DNA of 32,826 nucleotides from Pontiellaceae bacterium B12219 (GCA_029432795.1 JARNMJ010000051.1:1-32826); one strand, 5' to 3'. Counted from the stretch's first letter, positions 10,596 through 19,104 are shown. Numbers and translations: made by a program. Notes: generated by a model from the letters alone, not told the origin.

Positions 10596-10770
10596 CGTAC
10601 GTCCTTCCTGTATCTGGTTAAAACGGCTGAATTGGCCTTGATCTATAAAGTACCTTCTCTGTCGTGCATCGGAAACGGTGAAATATACAATTATTTATCA
10701 TGCGTAACTGTCTGGTAAATAGACTGATGTGGATGTTGCTCAAAAAAAGATGAATTTTACGTCAACAAAA

Positions 10771-10868
10771 TTGACTCTTAGGCGTCTTACTATATGAAGC
10801 TCGGGTTTGGGTTTCACTTGAGCAGCGTGGGGTTTCCCTCCTCTTTTCCTCGCGCTGCTCTTTTTTTG
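10771..10868 (+). ncRNA. Candidate small RNA with intrinsic terminator
   Basis: In the 493-bp gene-free gap (10596-11088) a stem of GAGCAGCG (10820-10827) and CGCTGCTC (10853-10860) is followed directly by TTTTTTT, a good + strand terminator. No + strand gene lies upstream for 1.2 kb, since the neighbouring gene reads the other way. About 45 bp upstream is TTGACT (10771) with TATATG 14 bp later, a sub-optimally spaced promoter. A transcript of roughly 65-70 nt would result. No known RNA family is recognised. Read-through termination of the 8769 gene is unlikely given the distance. Confidence 0.4.
10820..10868 (+). terminator. Intrinsic terminator, orphan
   Basis: An 8-bp perfect GC-rich stem with a 25-nt pyrimidine-rich loop and seven T residues. 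The T tract is on the + side only, so it acts on rightward transcription, for which the only visible source is the candidate small RNA. Confidence 0.7.
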
Positions 10869-10894
10869 TGCCCGGTCACAAATGCAAACTACAA

Positions 10895-10981
10895 AAACAG
10901 GCCCTGATCAACCTTTATGGAAGTCCATTGCGGTTGCGTATCAAATGTCAGTTATGCGATCTAAAAAGCTAAGGCCTGTTT
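10895..10981. repeat. 9-bp inverted repeat AAACAGGCC / GGCCTGTTT
   Basis: AAACAGGCC at 10895-10903 pairs with GGCCTGTTT at 10973-10981 across 69 bp in the gap upstream of the LuxR-type gene. It may be a degenerate dispersed repeat or a structured leader. No function can be assigned. Confidence 0.35.
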
Positions 10982-11088
10982 CAATAAATGATAATTTACC
11001 GTTTATCTTTCAGTAAGATAATGAAAGTTACTTGACTTATCTTTAGCAAGTCATTAGTTACCTTCATAAATATGAAAAGAGGGGTAGC

Positions 11089-11793
11089 TTGCTAAAGGTA
11101 GGTTTAATTGATGAAAATCCATTACATGTACTTGCGATAACGACCCTTTTCAAGGGAGGGGAGACCTGTACGGTGGATGTATTTCCATGTGCGAAAGTGG
11201 CACTGGAAACGGAGAGGTGTCTGGACTTGATTCTGATGAATATGAGTGCAGATCAAAAGGTATGCGCCAATTTACAACTCTTGATGATATTGGAGGGTAT
11301 TCCCGAAGTCCCTGTTATATGTTATTCATCTAGCGCATGGCTCTATCGGAAATCCTTCACACCATACCTGAGCAGAATAATACAGATTAAATGTGCGGAC
11401 ATCCTGTCTCTGCTCAAGGATTTTATTGCGACCTGCGACCCATCCCCTTTTACAGAAAGGGTTGAGTCGGATGATCCGAATTTTATGGAAGAGCAATTCG
11501 AAGAACTTTTTCGCTTACTTACCCCGAAAGAACATGAAGTGTTCTGTCTGATAGGTAAAGGCAATGGAAGTCCTGAAATTGCAGCGTTGCTGGGCTGTAA
11601 AAAGAATACGATCGATTCTCATCTTAAAAATATTCGCAATAAACTTCGATCTGCAGGCGCGGTCGATTTGAGGATGATGGCATCTGCCATTGCCCGGACA
11701 AATACCTGTAAGGTCTATACGCGTCATACCTGCCATCACTGTCCTGATATCGGAAAATCTGTTGGTTTGTGCCCCCTTAATACCTCGGCATAA
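11089..11793 (+). CDS. LuxR-type transcriptional regulator with degenerate receiver domain
   Basis: The C-terminal half (about residues 141-203) is a LuxR/GerE helix-turn-helix: LLTPKEHEVFCLIGKGNGSPEIA then NTIDSHLKNIRNKL. The N-terminal 120 residues resemble a receiver fold (VGLIDENPLHVLAITTLF), but where the phosphorylated Asp belongs there is Asn (LDLILMNMS, N51), so ordinary phosphorelay control is unlikely. A tail after the HTH carries C207, H213, C215, H216, H217, C218 and C228, a possible metal or redox site. Translation must start at TTG (11089): the ATG at 11072 reads only seven codons, MKRGVAC, and its stop overlaps the TTG start. It is 453 bp upstream of the lectin-like gene, which it might regulate. 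Confidence 0.8.
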   Translation: MLKVGLIDENPLHVLAITTLFKGGETCTVDVFPCAKVALETERCLDLILMNMSADQKVCANLQLLMILEGIPEVPVICYSSSAWLYRKSFTPYLSRIIQIKCADILSLLKDFIATCDPSPFTERVESDDPNFMEEQFEELFRLLTPKEHEVFCLIGKGNGSPEIAALLGCKKNTIDSHLKNIRNKLRSAGAVDLRMMASAIARTNTCKVYTRHTCHHCPDIGKSVGLCPLNTSA

Positions 11794-11794
11794 G

Positions 11795-11823
11795 CGGTGT
11801 ATTCAGAAGTTCTGACCGTTTTT
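11795..11823 (+). terminator. Probable terminator after the LuxR-type gene
   Basis: A perfect dyad, TCAGAA-G-TTCTGA (11803-11815), can extend to CGGT/ACCG and is followed by TTTTT at 11819. It begins two bases after the stop codon. The stem is short and AT-rich, so strength is uncertain. Confidence 0.45.
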
Positions 11824-12246
11824 ACGAGTAGACGCGAAGCAAGGCTTGAGGAACGAAAGTAGTGAATGAGGAGCGTGGCAGTAATTTTTCGGTGCGTTGG
11901 GCTTTATTATTCTGTCTATGTCCTCTGCTACTGAGCCGCATTTTAAATAAAGTGATACCCTTTTCAGTACATGACACGACGCAGAGCACCGTCGTGCTAC
12001 GTAGAGCGGTCCTTCGGCCGTTTTCTACAACATCGGTCTCTATTCGCTAAAGCTATAATCGCACAGTGGATCCCAATATTTACCCGCCGGATCTATAGAA
12101 TTCAACTAACTTCTGTTTACTTGATAACAGTTGCAATATCTATAATCAAATTTGGTTAGTCAAAAGTGGGGGATATACAGCAACAAAGATAATGACTACC
12201 TTCTAAGCAGTCAGAAAAGAATAATTGTAACCAAAGGTGGAGTGCC
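11824..12246. other. Gene-free gap upstream of the lectin-like gene
   Basis: Short frames here have no protein-like character. The gap contains two hairpins: CACGACG/CGTCGTG with an 8-base loop at 11975-11996, and a GTAGA..CGG/CCG..TCTAC structure at 12001-12028. The last 200 bp are AT-rich and contain a perfect TATAAT. The hairpins may be dispersed repeats or part of a 5' leader. Confidence 0.5.
12121..12146 (+). promoter_or_regulatory. Candidate promoter of the lectin-like operon
   Basis: TATAAT at 12141-12146 is a perfect -10 box. TTGATA at 12121 is a good -35 sequence but only 14 bp away, so either the spacing is short or the true -35 is the overlapping ACTTGA. The ATG is 100 bp downstream and is preceded by the ribosome site AAGGTGGAG. 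Confidence 0.4.
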
Positions 12247-15200
12247 ATGCCAAAGATAGCTCTTTTCAGAACCAGATTGTTTCAGTTGTTATTTGCCGCA
12301 GCTTTTATCATTGGGGTCAGCATTTCCTTTGCAATCGATTCCGACAACGACGGTATGAGTGACCTGTATGAAAGTTTTTTCAGGCTCAACGCAACGAATA
12401 GCACGGATGCCGCTGAAAACTATGATAGCGACCAGCTGAGTAACTTTGAAGAATCCATGATCTGGACCGATCCGATGGCGTCGGATACCGACGCAGACGG
12501 TTTTCCGGATGATGCCGACGCCAATCCCTTGAGTCGGGCTGTGATGCTCTGGGGTAATCCAGACTACACGGACGGCGACGCCTACCGATATACGGCACCT
12601 GACTGGTGGGTTGGGGCTGAAAAGGTCGGCGGTGTGTGGTCCGCGGAAAACGGATGGAGCATTGGATCCAGTAATGAAGCGAGCAAAATTCTGATCTCTT
12701 TGAATCATTCGGTGCTAACCAATAACCTGATGATGGGGCTGTCGTTTAGCGATCTGCCGGGCGCTCAGATTGAAGTTTATCTGTTGGATGCAGGCGGTCA
12801 GGTTCTGGGTGAAAATCTGAGCGGCGATCTGGTGGTGGGTTCGTCGAACCAGATTTATCGTCTGGTATCTATTCCTGTGGCTGACTATCCGACCGCTTCA
12901 ACGATTAGTCTGGTCGTTCCGGAAGGAACCGGACCGTTCAGTCTCTATACTACGATTCTCTATATTGATGAAGATCAGGATGGTTTGGATGCAGATCAGG
13001 AGTTGCAGGTTGGAACATCTGATCAAAATCCCGATAGTGACGGTGATGGCTTGTCGGATTCCAGAGAAGTTTTTGAAACAAAGTCCAATCCTCTGATTTT
13101 GGATTCGGACGGCGATGGAATATCTGATGCGGAGGAAGTGGCGATCGGTACCAATCCTGCGATGAGTGACAGCGATGGCGATGGCCTTACCGACAGTGAA
13201 GAAACTGCTCCTCGCTATTATATGGTAAGAAAACAGATGACCTGGCCCGAGGCGAAACTTTATGCCGAAACTGCAGGAGGATATCTGGCGGTGGTCAGCA
13301 CGGAGGCGGAAACCTTATTGGTTGCGGCTACCGTTCCGGATGTGAAAGTGGTTCGTCCCTGGCTTGGTGCAACGGACGAGCAGGAAGAGGGTGTGTGGCG
13401 ATGGATAAACGGCGAAGCCTTTGTCTATACCCGTTGGGCGGAAAATGAACCGAACAACTATAAAGAACCGCAAATGTTTCTGCGGTATCGGAATAAATCG
13501 TTGCAATGGGATGATGCCAGCGCATCCACAAAAGCAGCAGTGCTGATCGAATATGAGCAAGGATTGAATCCGTTGAGTGCCGATACCGATGGCGATGGTC
13601 TGTCCGACTATGCTGAAATCAATACCTATCATAGTAACCCCTTTAGCAAAGACTCGGACGACGATGGCTTGGGAGATGCAAACGAGTTGATTCATGGCAC
13701 TGATTTAAACCAAATCGATACAGATGGGGATGGGCTGGAAGATGCCGCGGAGCTGTCGGCCGGTCTCGATCCGCTCAATGTGGATACCGATGGTGATGGC
13801 TTAGGCGACGGCGAAGAAATGGATCAGCGTTACTATGTGGTTAAAACAGAAATGACCTGGCCGGAAGCCAAACGTTTTGCTGAAATCAGTGGCGGCTATC
13901 TGGGTGTCATGACCAGTTCTGACGAGCTCTACGGAATGGCGAATATCGCAACGAATGCGCGTGTGATTTCCCCGTGGTTGGGTGCAACGGATATCGAAGA
14001 AGACGGTGTTTGGAAATGGATAACAGGCGAAGCCTTTGAATATACCCGTTGGGCAAAAAATGAACCGAACAATTATAAAGAGCCGCAGATGTACCTGCGT
14101 ATCTCAACACGTATTCTGCAGTGGGACGATGCGGGCGCCAGTTCAATAGCGGGCTTGGTTATTGAATATGATCAAGGTCTCGATCCTCTTAATCCCGATT
14201 CGGATGGCGATGGTCTGCTTGATGGGGAAGAAGTGAATGTGTACGGCAGTAATCCGCACGCAAGCGAATCCGATGCCGATGGATTAAGCGATGCTGAAGA
14301 AGTGGAAACAGGAACTGATCCTACGTTGTTCGATACCGATGGGGACCGCCTTTCCGATGCCGATGAGATTGTAGTAGGCACGAATCCGTTGCTCATGGAT
14401 ACCGATGGGGACGGCATTTCCGATGGGGACGAAGCGCTTCAGGTTTATCAGCTGGTTAAAACGCCATTAACATGGGTGGAGTCCAAAGCAGTTGCCGAGA
14501 ACTTCGGCGGGCATCTGGCGGTGGTTACCAGCGATGAAGAGATCGGGGCGATTTCTAAACTGCTGCCGACGGCAAAATTATTTAATCCGTGGATCGGGGC
14601 CAGCGAAGTTCGCGATGGCGTTTGGCAGTGGGTAAATGGTGAGACCTTTGATTATACCCGTTGGGATAAAGACGAGCCCAATAACTACAAGGGACCGGAG
14701 TCCTATATTCAATTTATTAACAAATCGCTGAAGTGGAATGATGCCGGCGTAACGGTTACTACGGCGCTGCTGGTCGAATATGCTGAAGGACTCGATCCAC
14801 TTAATCCTGATACCGATGGAGACGGATTGCTGGACGGCGAAGAGATCCATACCTACGGCACCAGCGCGCATGACGCGGACTCCGATAACGACGGCGTCAG
14901 CGATGGTGATGAAATTGCCCTCGGCCTGGATCCGCTCAATCTCGATACCGATGGCGATGGACTTACCGATGCCGAAGAAATTGCTGCAGGGCTCAATCCC
15001 ACCAGCCCGGCCTCCGATACCGATGGGCTGAATGACGGTGAAGAATGGATAGTTACCCAGACCAGCCCGCTGCTGACGGACAGCGATGGCAACGGAATCG
15101 AGGACCTTCGGATTGCACAAACCGTGAACGGTGCTGACTTTGAAGGATGTTACGGTCCCTATTGGTTCTCGGTATGGACCAATGCCGGAACCTCAGCGGA

Positions 15201-17376
15201 ACTCTCTGCCGTATGCGATGGCAAACCAGCCATTCAGTATCAGGTGACTATTGAACAGGCGGGTATTTACCACCTCGGCCTTCAGGTTGATCTGTCGCAG
15301 GCACATACCAATGCACTGAATAAACTGCCGGTTAATCTCGCTGATATTCTGGTCCATATAACCATCGATGGGGTGAACATCGGGCGGGCCAAACAGTGCT
15401 TTGCGGAGGTGCTGCCGGAATACAGCATCTTTACTCCGTGGCTCAGTGCAGGTACGCACACCCTTAAAGTGACCTTTAACAAAGAGACCTATGGCATCAG
15501 TGGCCCGTGCCGGCTGGAAGCACTTGAATTTGGTTTGGTCGATGGCATTGATGGCAACTCCGACGGCCTGCTCGACTGGATGGGCGATCTGCTGAATTCA
15601 GGAATGGATTCAGACGGTGACGGCATCAGCGATGCCGATGAGCTGGAGATGGGAACCGATATTCTGGATTCCGACACCGATGGGGATGGTCTGGCCGATG
15701 GCGATGAGCTGGCTGCCGATACTGACCCGCTCAATGCCGACTCCGATGGTGATGGCGTGTCTGATGGGCAGGAAGTCAACGGTTCAATGACTAATCCCCT
15801 GGTTGCCGAATTCGACGGCACCGTCACCGTGGTTGATGCACAAATCGGTGCGGAAGCCAGTGGAACGCTCGGTACCTGGACAGCGGAAGGTTCAGAACTG
15901 GTTGCTGAAAGTGTGCGTGGACATGTGGAATATGTCATGAACTTCCCGGCTAACGATACCTGCCGTCTAGTCGTGAATGCTGCCCACGAATGGACGAAGA
16001 GTTCCTGCACGCCGGTTATCCCGATCGACACGTCCGCTTTCCTGGTCTATGTCGACGATATCTATGTTGGAAAAGTTCCAATGATTTCTGCGGACGGTGT
16101 GTATACCGATGTAAGTGCTTTCCTCCCCTCGATGCCTGCCGGAGAGCACACGGTCCGCCTTTATTGGGAAAATGTGTACAGTCGTCTGGCCGTGAAAGTC
16201 CAATCCCTGGAACTTCAGTCCCTCGGCGGACCGGATGCCAACGGCAACGGAACCAAAGACTGGATCGAAGCCTCTATCAGTGCCATGGCCGGAGTGGATG
16301 CGGTTACAGAATCCTATGTCTCCCCCGCCTGCATCGAAGGAGATGCACGCTATGTGCCGTTCATGCAGATTCAAGGCCTGCAAGATGCAGGCGATACGAA
16401 CGTACCGCAGGCTTCCAGCCTGCCCCGCCAAGCGGCGGGACCCCGCTGGTACGCCAATCTGTCACTGGAACAGCATGGTCGGACAACCGCAAACGCCTCC
16501 TTCCAGAACGGTGTGCTTGAGGTTCCGCTCAGCATCGATTGGGTGCCGTTCAATCTGATGGAGCACGACGGCGAAACCATTCTCATTCGCAAGGGTGACA
16601 GCGTCAAGTTTTCGGCCCTGCCCGACAATGCCCATGGCGGACAGTTTACGCTCACCGTCTTTGGCGACGAGCATCGCTCCCCCAACACCCGCCCGCTGGT
16701 TGTTGCGTTCGATGCAGCCGGGACCTATACCGTCGAAGGTGATTACCGTAAAGGAAACCGACACACGCAAGCCTCCATTGCGGTTGAGGTCATCGACGGC
16801 TCCTTCCCCGCAGAAAGCCCTGCCTGTCTGGTTGGAAAAGAACGCACCTGGAGTTTCGGAGGAATGCCGCTCAATGCTGTGTTCGAAGTGGATAAAACGG
16901 TTGAGCTCGAAGAGCACGAACCAAGCACTACGGACCAAGGACTAAGGACCGTTTCGTTGAAGGCCAATGATACAAACGGAAAACATGTAATGCTCGCCCG
17001 GTTATATGAAAATGGGCCGATATTGGCCTCAACGGAACTCTCCCCCTTCTGGATCCAGAATGCCGTCGATGGCTATTTCTACACCGTCGAGCGTTATGAA
17101 GATTCCGAGTTGTGGGAAGTCCGCTCCGTGGCCAAAAACGTGCCGGATTCGGTTGATATCCAAATTAAGGTTATCGTCGGTGGCGTCACGCTCGATGACT
17201 ACAGCCTGGAGCGCTGGGTCACGAATCAGGACTATACGGGCATCGGCGAATATGATTTCCGTTTATTCCATCCCAATGGCGAAAGCTCGACCTGCCACAC
17301 CTTCAAACTCTATCAGGACGGGGAGATTATTGGAGAAGCCTTTAGTGGTGGGCAGGATGACATTGTAAATCAGTAA
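12247..17376 (+). CDS. Giant secreted protein: calcium-binding TSP3 repeats with three C-type-lectin-like domains
   Basis: A 1709-residue exported protein. After a signal peptide (to about residue 27) come runs of thrombospondin-type-3 Ca-binding loops of the form DTDGDGLSDAEE (about 28-90, 239-322, 437-528, 642-733, 846-957, 1099-1185). Three similar C-type-lectin-like domains lie between them at 324-436, 529-641 and 734-845, each with TRW..(N/D)EPNNYK and a WDD or WND strand, the positions that bind calcium and sugar in true lectins. None of the three has the disulfide cysteines of animal lectins. Two beta-sandwich regions (about 962-1098 and 1186-1330) resemble carbohydrate-binding or PA14-like modules but are not firmly recognised. 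The C-terminal 370 residues are beta-rich with no anchor motif. Likely role: surface adhesion or glycan capture. Confidence 0.88.
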   Translation: MPKIALFRTRLFQLLFAAAFIIGVSISFAIDSDNDGMSDLYESFFRLNATNSTDAAENYDSDQLSNFEESMIWTDPMASDTDADGFPDDADANPLSRAVMLWGNPDYTDGDAYRYTAPDWWVGAEKVGGVWSAENGWSIGSSNEASKILISLNHSVLTNNLMMGLSFSDLPGAQIEVYLLDAGGQVLGENLSGDLVVGSSNQIYRLVSIPVADYPTASTISLVVPEGTGPFSLYTTILYIDEDQDGLDADQELQVGTSDQNPDSDGDGLSDSREVFETKSNPLILDSDGDGISDAEEVAIGTNPAMSDSDGDGLTDSEETAPRYYMVRKQMTWPEAKLYAETAGGYLAVVSTEAETLLVAATVPDVKVVRPWLGATDEQEEGVWRWINGEAFVYTRWAENEPNNYKEPQMFLRYRNKSLQWDDASASTKAAVLIEYEQGLNPLSADTDGDGLSDYAEINTYHSNPFSKDSDDDGLGDANELIHGTDLNQIDTDGDGLEDAAELSAGLDPLNVDTDGDGLGDGEEMDQRYYVVKTEMTWPEAKRFAEISGGYLGVMTSSDELYGMANIATNARVISPWLGATDIEEDGVWKWITGEAFEYTRWAKNEPNNYKEPQMYLRISTRILQWDDAGASSIAGLVIEYDQGLDPLNPDSDGDGLLDGEEVNVYGSNPHASESDADGLSDAEEVETGTDPTLFDTDGDRLSDADEIVVGTNPLLMDTDGDGISDGDEALQVYQLVKTPLTWVESKAVAENFGGHLAVVTSDEEIGAISKLLPTAKLFNPWIGASEVRDGVWQWVNGETFDYTRWDKDEPNNYKGPESYIQFINKSLKWNDAGVTVTTALLVEYAEGLDPLNPDTDGDGLLDGEEIHTYGTSAHDADSDNDGVSDGDEIALGLDPLNLDTDGDGLTDAEEIAAGLNPTSPASDTDGLNDGEEWIVTQTSPLLTDSDGNGIEDLRIAQTVNGADFEGCYGPYWFSVWTNAGTSAELSAVCDGKPAIQYQVTIEQAGIYHLGLQVDLSQAHTNALNKLPVNLADILVHITIDGVNIGRAKQCFAEVLPEYSIFTPWLSAGTHTLKVTFNKETYGISGPCRLEALEFGLVDGIDGNSDGLLDWMGDLLNSGMDSDGDGISDADELEMGTDILDSDTDGDGLADGDELAADTDPLNADSDGDGVSDGQEVNGSMTNPLVAEFDGTVTVVDAQIGAEASGTLGTWTAEGSELVAESVRGHVEYVMNFPANDTCRLVVNAAHEWTKSSCTPVIPIDTSAFLVYVDDIYVGKVPMISADGVYTDVSAFLPSMPAGEHTVRLYWENVYSRLAVKVQSLELQSLGGPDANGNGTKDWIEASISAMAGVDAVTESYVSPACIEGDARYVPFMQIQGLQDAGDTNVPQASSLPRQAAGPRWYANLSLEQHGRTTANASFQNGVLEVPLSIDWVPFNLMEHDGETILIRKGDSVKFSALPDNAHGGQFTLTVFGDEHRSPNTRPLVVAFDAAGTYTVEGDYRKGNRHTQASIAVEVIDGSFPAESPACLVGKERTWSFGGMPLNAVFEVDKTVELEEHEPSTTDQGLRTVSLKANDTNGKHVMLARLYENGPILASTELSPFWIQNAVDGYFYTVERYEDSELWEVRSVAKNVPDSVDIQIKVIVGGVTLDDYSLERWVTNQDYTGIGEYDFRLFHPNGESSTCHTFKLYQDGEIIGEAFSGGQDDIVNQ
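16407..16439. repeat. Double palindrome inserted in frame in the giant protein
   Basis: Two adjacent perfect hairpins lie inside the coding sequence: GCAGGCT-TCC-AGCCTGC (16407-16423) and CCCGCC-AAGC-GGCGGG (16424-16439). Together they encode a Pro/Gln/Ala-rich, low-complexity peptide (QASSLPRQAAGPR) unlike the surrounding beta-rich sequence. The paired-hairpin form is that of a REP/BIME-like mobile palindrome. Confidence 0.6.
16927..16950. repeat. In-frame GGACTAAGGACC-type short repeat
   Basis: The sequence CTACGGACCAAGGACTAAGG repeats a 7-mer of the form ACGGACC / AAGGACT / AAGGACC within the coding region, giving STTDQGLRT. It looks like a short degenerate tandem repeat tolerated in frame, in a linker between beta domains. 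Confidence 0.45.
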
Positions 17377-17403
17377 AACCTAGTAATTGAGGAGAAAAGC
17401 GGT

Positions 17404-18117
17404 ATGTGCAAAATAGAAAAATATGGAACTGACCTCTTACCTTTGGTAGGAAAGACTATTAAATTGAGAAAGATACTCATTGGAAGTATGGTATTAGGAG
17501 TTGCATTTGGCTTTGTGTGTAGCGAGAGTGATGCTGCTAATTGTGCAGAAACTTGTGCAGGCACTACTGGATGGAGTCAGCTACAAATTCCTACGTCTAC
17601 TCCTTCTCTAACAATTCCCACAACGGAAATGTGGGGAGAGCAGGAGACTTCTTCACCAGGGTTAACCTCACCTGTCTATGTCGGTACTATCGGAGTAACG
17701 CAAAACATCAATTTTAGTTATGGGGCTCCTGCTGGTCAGCCAGAAACCGCTGCCGGTGGAGATATTACCGCAGTAACGAAGACGGTTTCTTGTACGGTAG
17801 CGACCGGATCGGTATCGGCAAATGCGGCCAATTTTTCCTTCACCGCAAGTGCTCAAGTGACTAAATCTGCGGCGGTCGATCAGGAAACTACATATCCAGG
17901 AACTGCATGCTACAAACAAAAAGCATATTATTTCCCTGAAAGAATTTCTGGGTCAAATGTCTACATCAAAATGGTAAGACAAAAGAAATATAGTTTTTTA
18001 AATGCGACCTATTATTATGATGACTTTTTGACAGGTGACGAGACTAAGGTGATTACGACGCAAAACACAGGCGGGCAAGGTGTAGACATAATAGAAAATT
18101 GTGATGCAGATGCTTAA
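17404..18117 (+). CDS. Secreted protein of unknown function, 237 aa
   Basis: No family is recognised. The N-terminus has a basic stretch (KTIKLRK) and a hydrophobic core ending SESDAAN, a signal peptide preceded by about 20 extra residues, so translation might begin later. The mature part is rich in Thr, Ser and Ala with beta-strand character, and has scattered cysteines (CAETCAG near its start, then SCTV, ACYK and ENCDADA) that could form disulfides. The ribosome site is GAGGAG, 28 bp after the lectin-like gene stop, so it is probably in that operon. Base composition is clearly more AT-rich than the pump genes, suggesting acquisition. Confidence 0.7.
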   Translation: MCKIEKYGTDLLPLVGKTIKLRKILIGSMVLGVAFGFVCSESDAANCAETCAGTTGWSQLQIPTSTPSLTIPTTEMWGEQETSSPGLTSPVYVGTIGVTQNINFSYGAPAGQPETAAGGDITAVTKTVSCTVATGSVSANAANFSFTASAQVTKSAAVDQETTYPGTACYKQKAYYFPERISGSNVYIKMVRQKKYSFLNATYYYDDFLTGDETKVITTQNTGGQGVDIIENCDADA

Positions 18118-18128
18118 TGAGGTAATTC

Positions 18129-19022
18129 ATGTACTGTAAAGTTAAATTAAAAATGCTCATAATTATAATAGGAATTGTGTGTAATACAATCGTGAGCGCT
18201 GATGTTGATAATAAAAATCTTTTCTCTTATAGAATAAATTTTTCAATGCAAAACAACACACAAACTACAAATATTTATGATCATATATCAGTTAATATTT
18301 TGAACACGATTCTGAACGAATCATCCTCTGAGGAATATATTGATGTTGTTAAGATGGCTCGCGCTGGTACCACCTTCAGTGAAATTAAAGTAATTCTTGA
18401 TAGTGTAATGGGAAAGGGGATGATTACGCTATATGAGGAATGTGATTTGAGCCTCTTGTCGGCATGCAGATATGGCGATTTTTCATATATTTATGAATGC
18501 AGAACGCCTTTAGATTATAGCGGTATATTTAATTACATCAATCAGCCTTTGGATCAAGGCGAGCTTCCTATAGATATTGAACAGTGGGAACGTATCATTC
18601 TAAGAGAGTTGAAGGCTCAACAAGTTGAAAATTACGAGGCTCTTATGGTCGGAGAAGAAATTGTGGCGAAATCTTCGAATTTAGCTGGTATTTTATGGCT
18701 TTCAAAATATGGGCGTTCAGAAGAGTCGAAGCGTTTTTTGCTCTATGCGGCGCTAGATAGAGCTGGCTGGTTACACTTCCAGTGTATGAATCCATCCTTT
18801 GGAAAAGATTATTATCATCGGTTAGGGCTAAATGTGCCAGATGAATGGGCGGCGTGGTACGTAGACGAAATTTTGAAACCTTCCTGCATGTACGAGGACT
18901 TTAAAGTTAAGGTGCAGGGAATGGCTACTTACTATGAAAAATTCGGAGGAAAGGGAAAGGGGTCAGAAAGGGGTCAAGAAAGGGGTCAGGAAAGGGGTCA
19001 GTCCCGTAATCCAGTAAAATGA
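18129..19022 (+). CDS. Secreted protein of unknown function with repeat-encoded C-terminus, 297 aa
   Basis: No family is recognised. A hydrophobic signal segment (MLIIIIGIVCNTIVSA) precedes a mainly helical domain of about 250 residues. The gene is strongly AT-rich like its neighbour, starts 11 bp after that gene's stop, and has GAGG upstream of the ATG, so the two are probably cotranscribed. The last 20 or so residues (GSERGQERGQERGQSRNPVK) are encoded by GGGGTCA repeats belonging to the adjacent transposase element, not by ancestral sequence. The original C-terminus was therefore probably replaced or extended by invasion of the repeat. Confidence 0.7.
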   Translation: MYCKVKLKMLIIIIGIVCNTIVSADVDNKNLFSYRINFSMQNNTQTTNIYDHISVNILNTILNESSSEEYIDVVKMARAGTTFSEIKVILDSVMGKGMITLYEECDLSLLSACRYGDFSYIYECRTPLDYSGIFNYINQPLDQGELPIDIEQWERIILRELKAQQVENYEALMVGEEIVAKSSNLAGILWLSKYGRSEESKRFLLYAALDRAGWLHFQCMNPSFGKDYYHRLGLNVPDEWAAWYVDEILKPSCMYEDFKVKVQGMATYYEKFGGKGKGSERGQERGQERGQSRNPVK

Positions 19023-19082
19023 CTTTTCTAAATTGGAAAGGGGTCAGTCCCGTAATCCAGTAAAATGACTTTTCTAAATTGG
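18959..19082 (+). repeat. GGGGTCAG repeat array with 46-bp tandem duplication
   Basis: GGGGTCA occurs at 18959, 18970, 18982 and 18994 (steps of 11, 12 and 12). The last begins a 46-bp unit (18989-19034) repeated exactly at 19035-19080; each unit contains GGGGTCAGTCCCGTAAT. The first part is translated as the tail of the upstream protein, and the stop codon of that gene lies in the first 46-bp unit. An inverted copy of GGGGTCAGTCCCGTAAT follows the transposase gene at 20109-20125. Confidence 0.9.
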
Positions 19083-19104
19083 TTATTTATGTATAAACTC
19101 TTCT

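Noticed and set aside
11862-12159. Small protein-coding frames of about 62 aa
   Set aside because: Two overlapping frames have no coherent domain or good ribosome site and run through hairpin sequence.
18959-19082. Short CRISPR-like array
   Set aside because: The GGGGTCA units are 11-12 bp apart with no spacers of unique sequence, and the 46-bp units are an exact tandem duplication beside a transposase gene.
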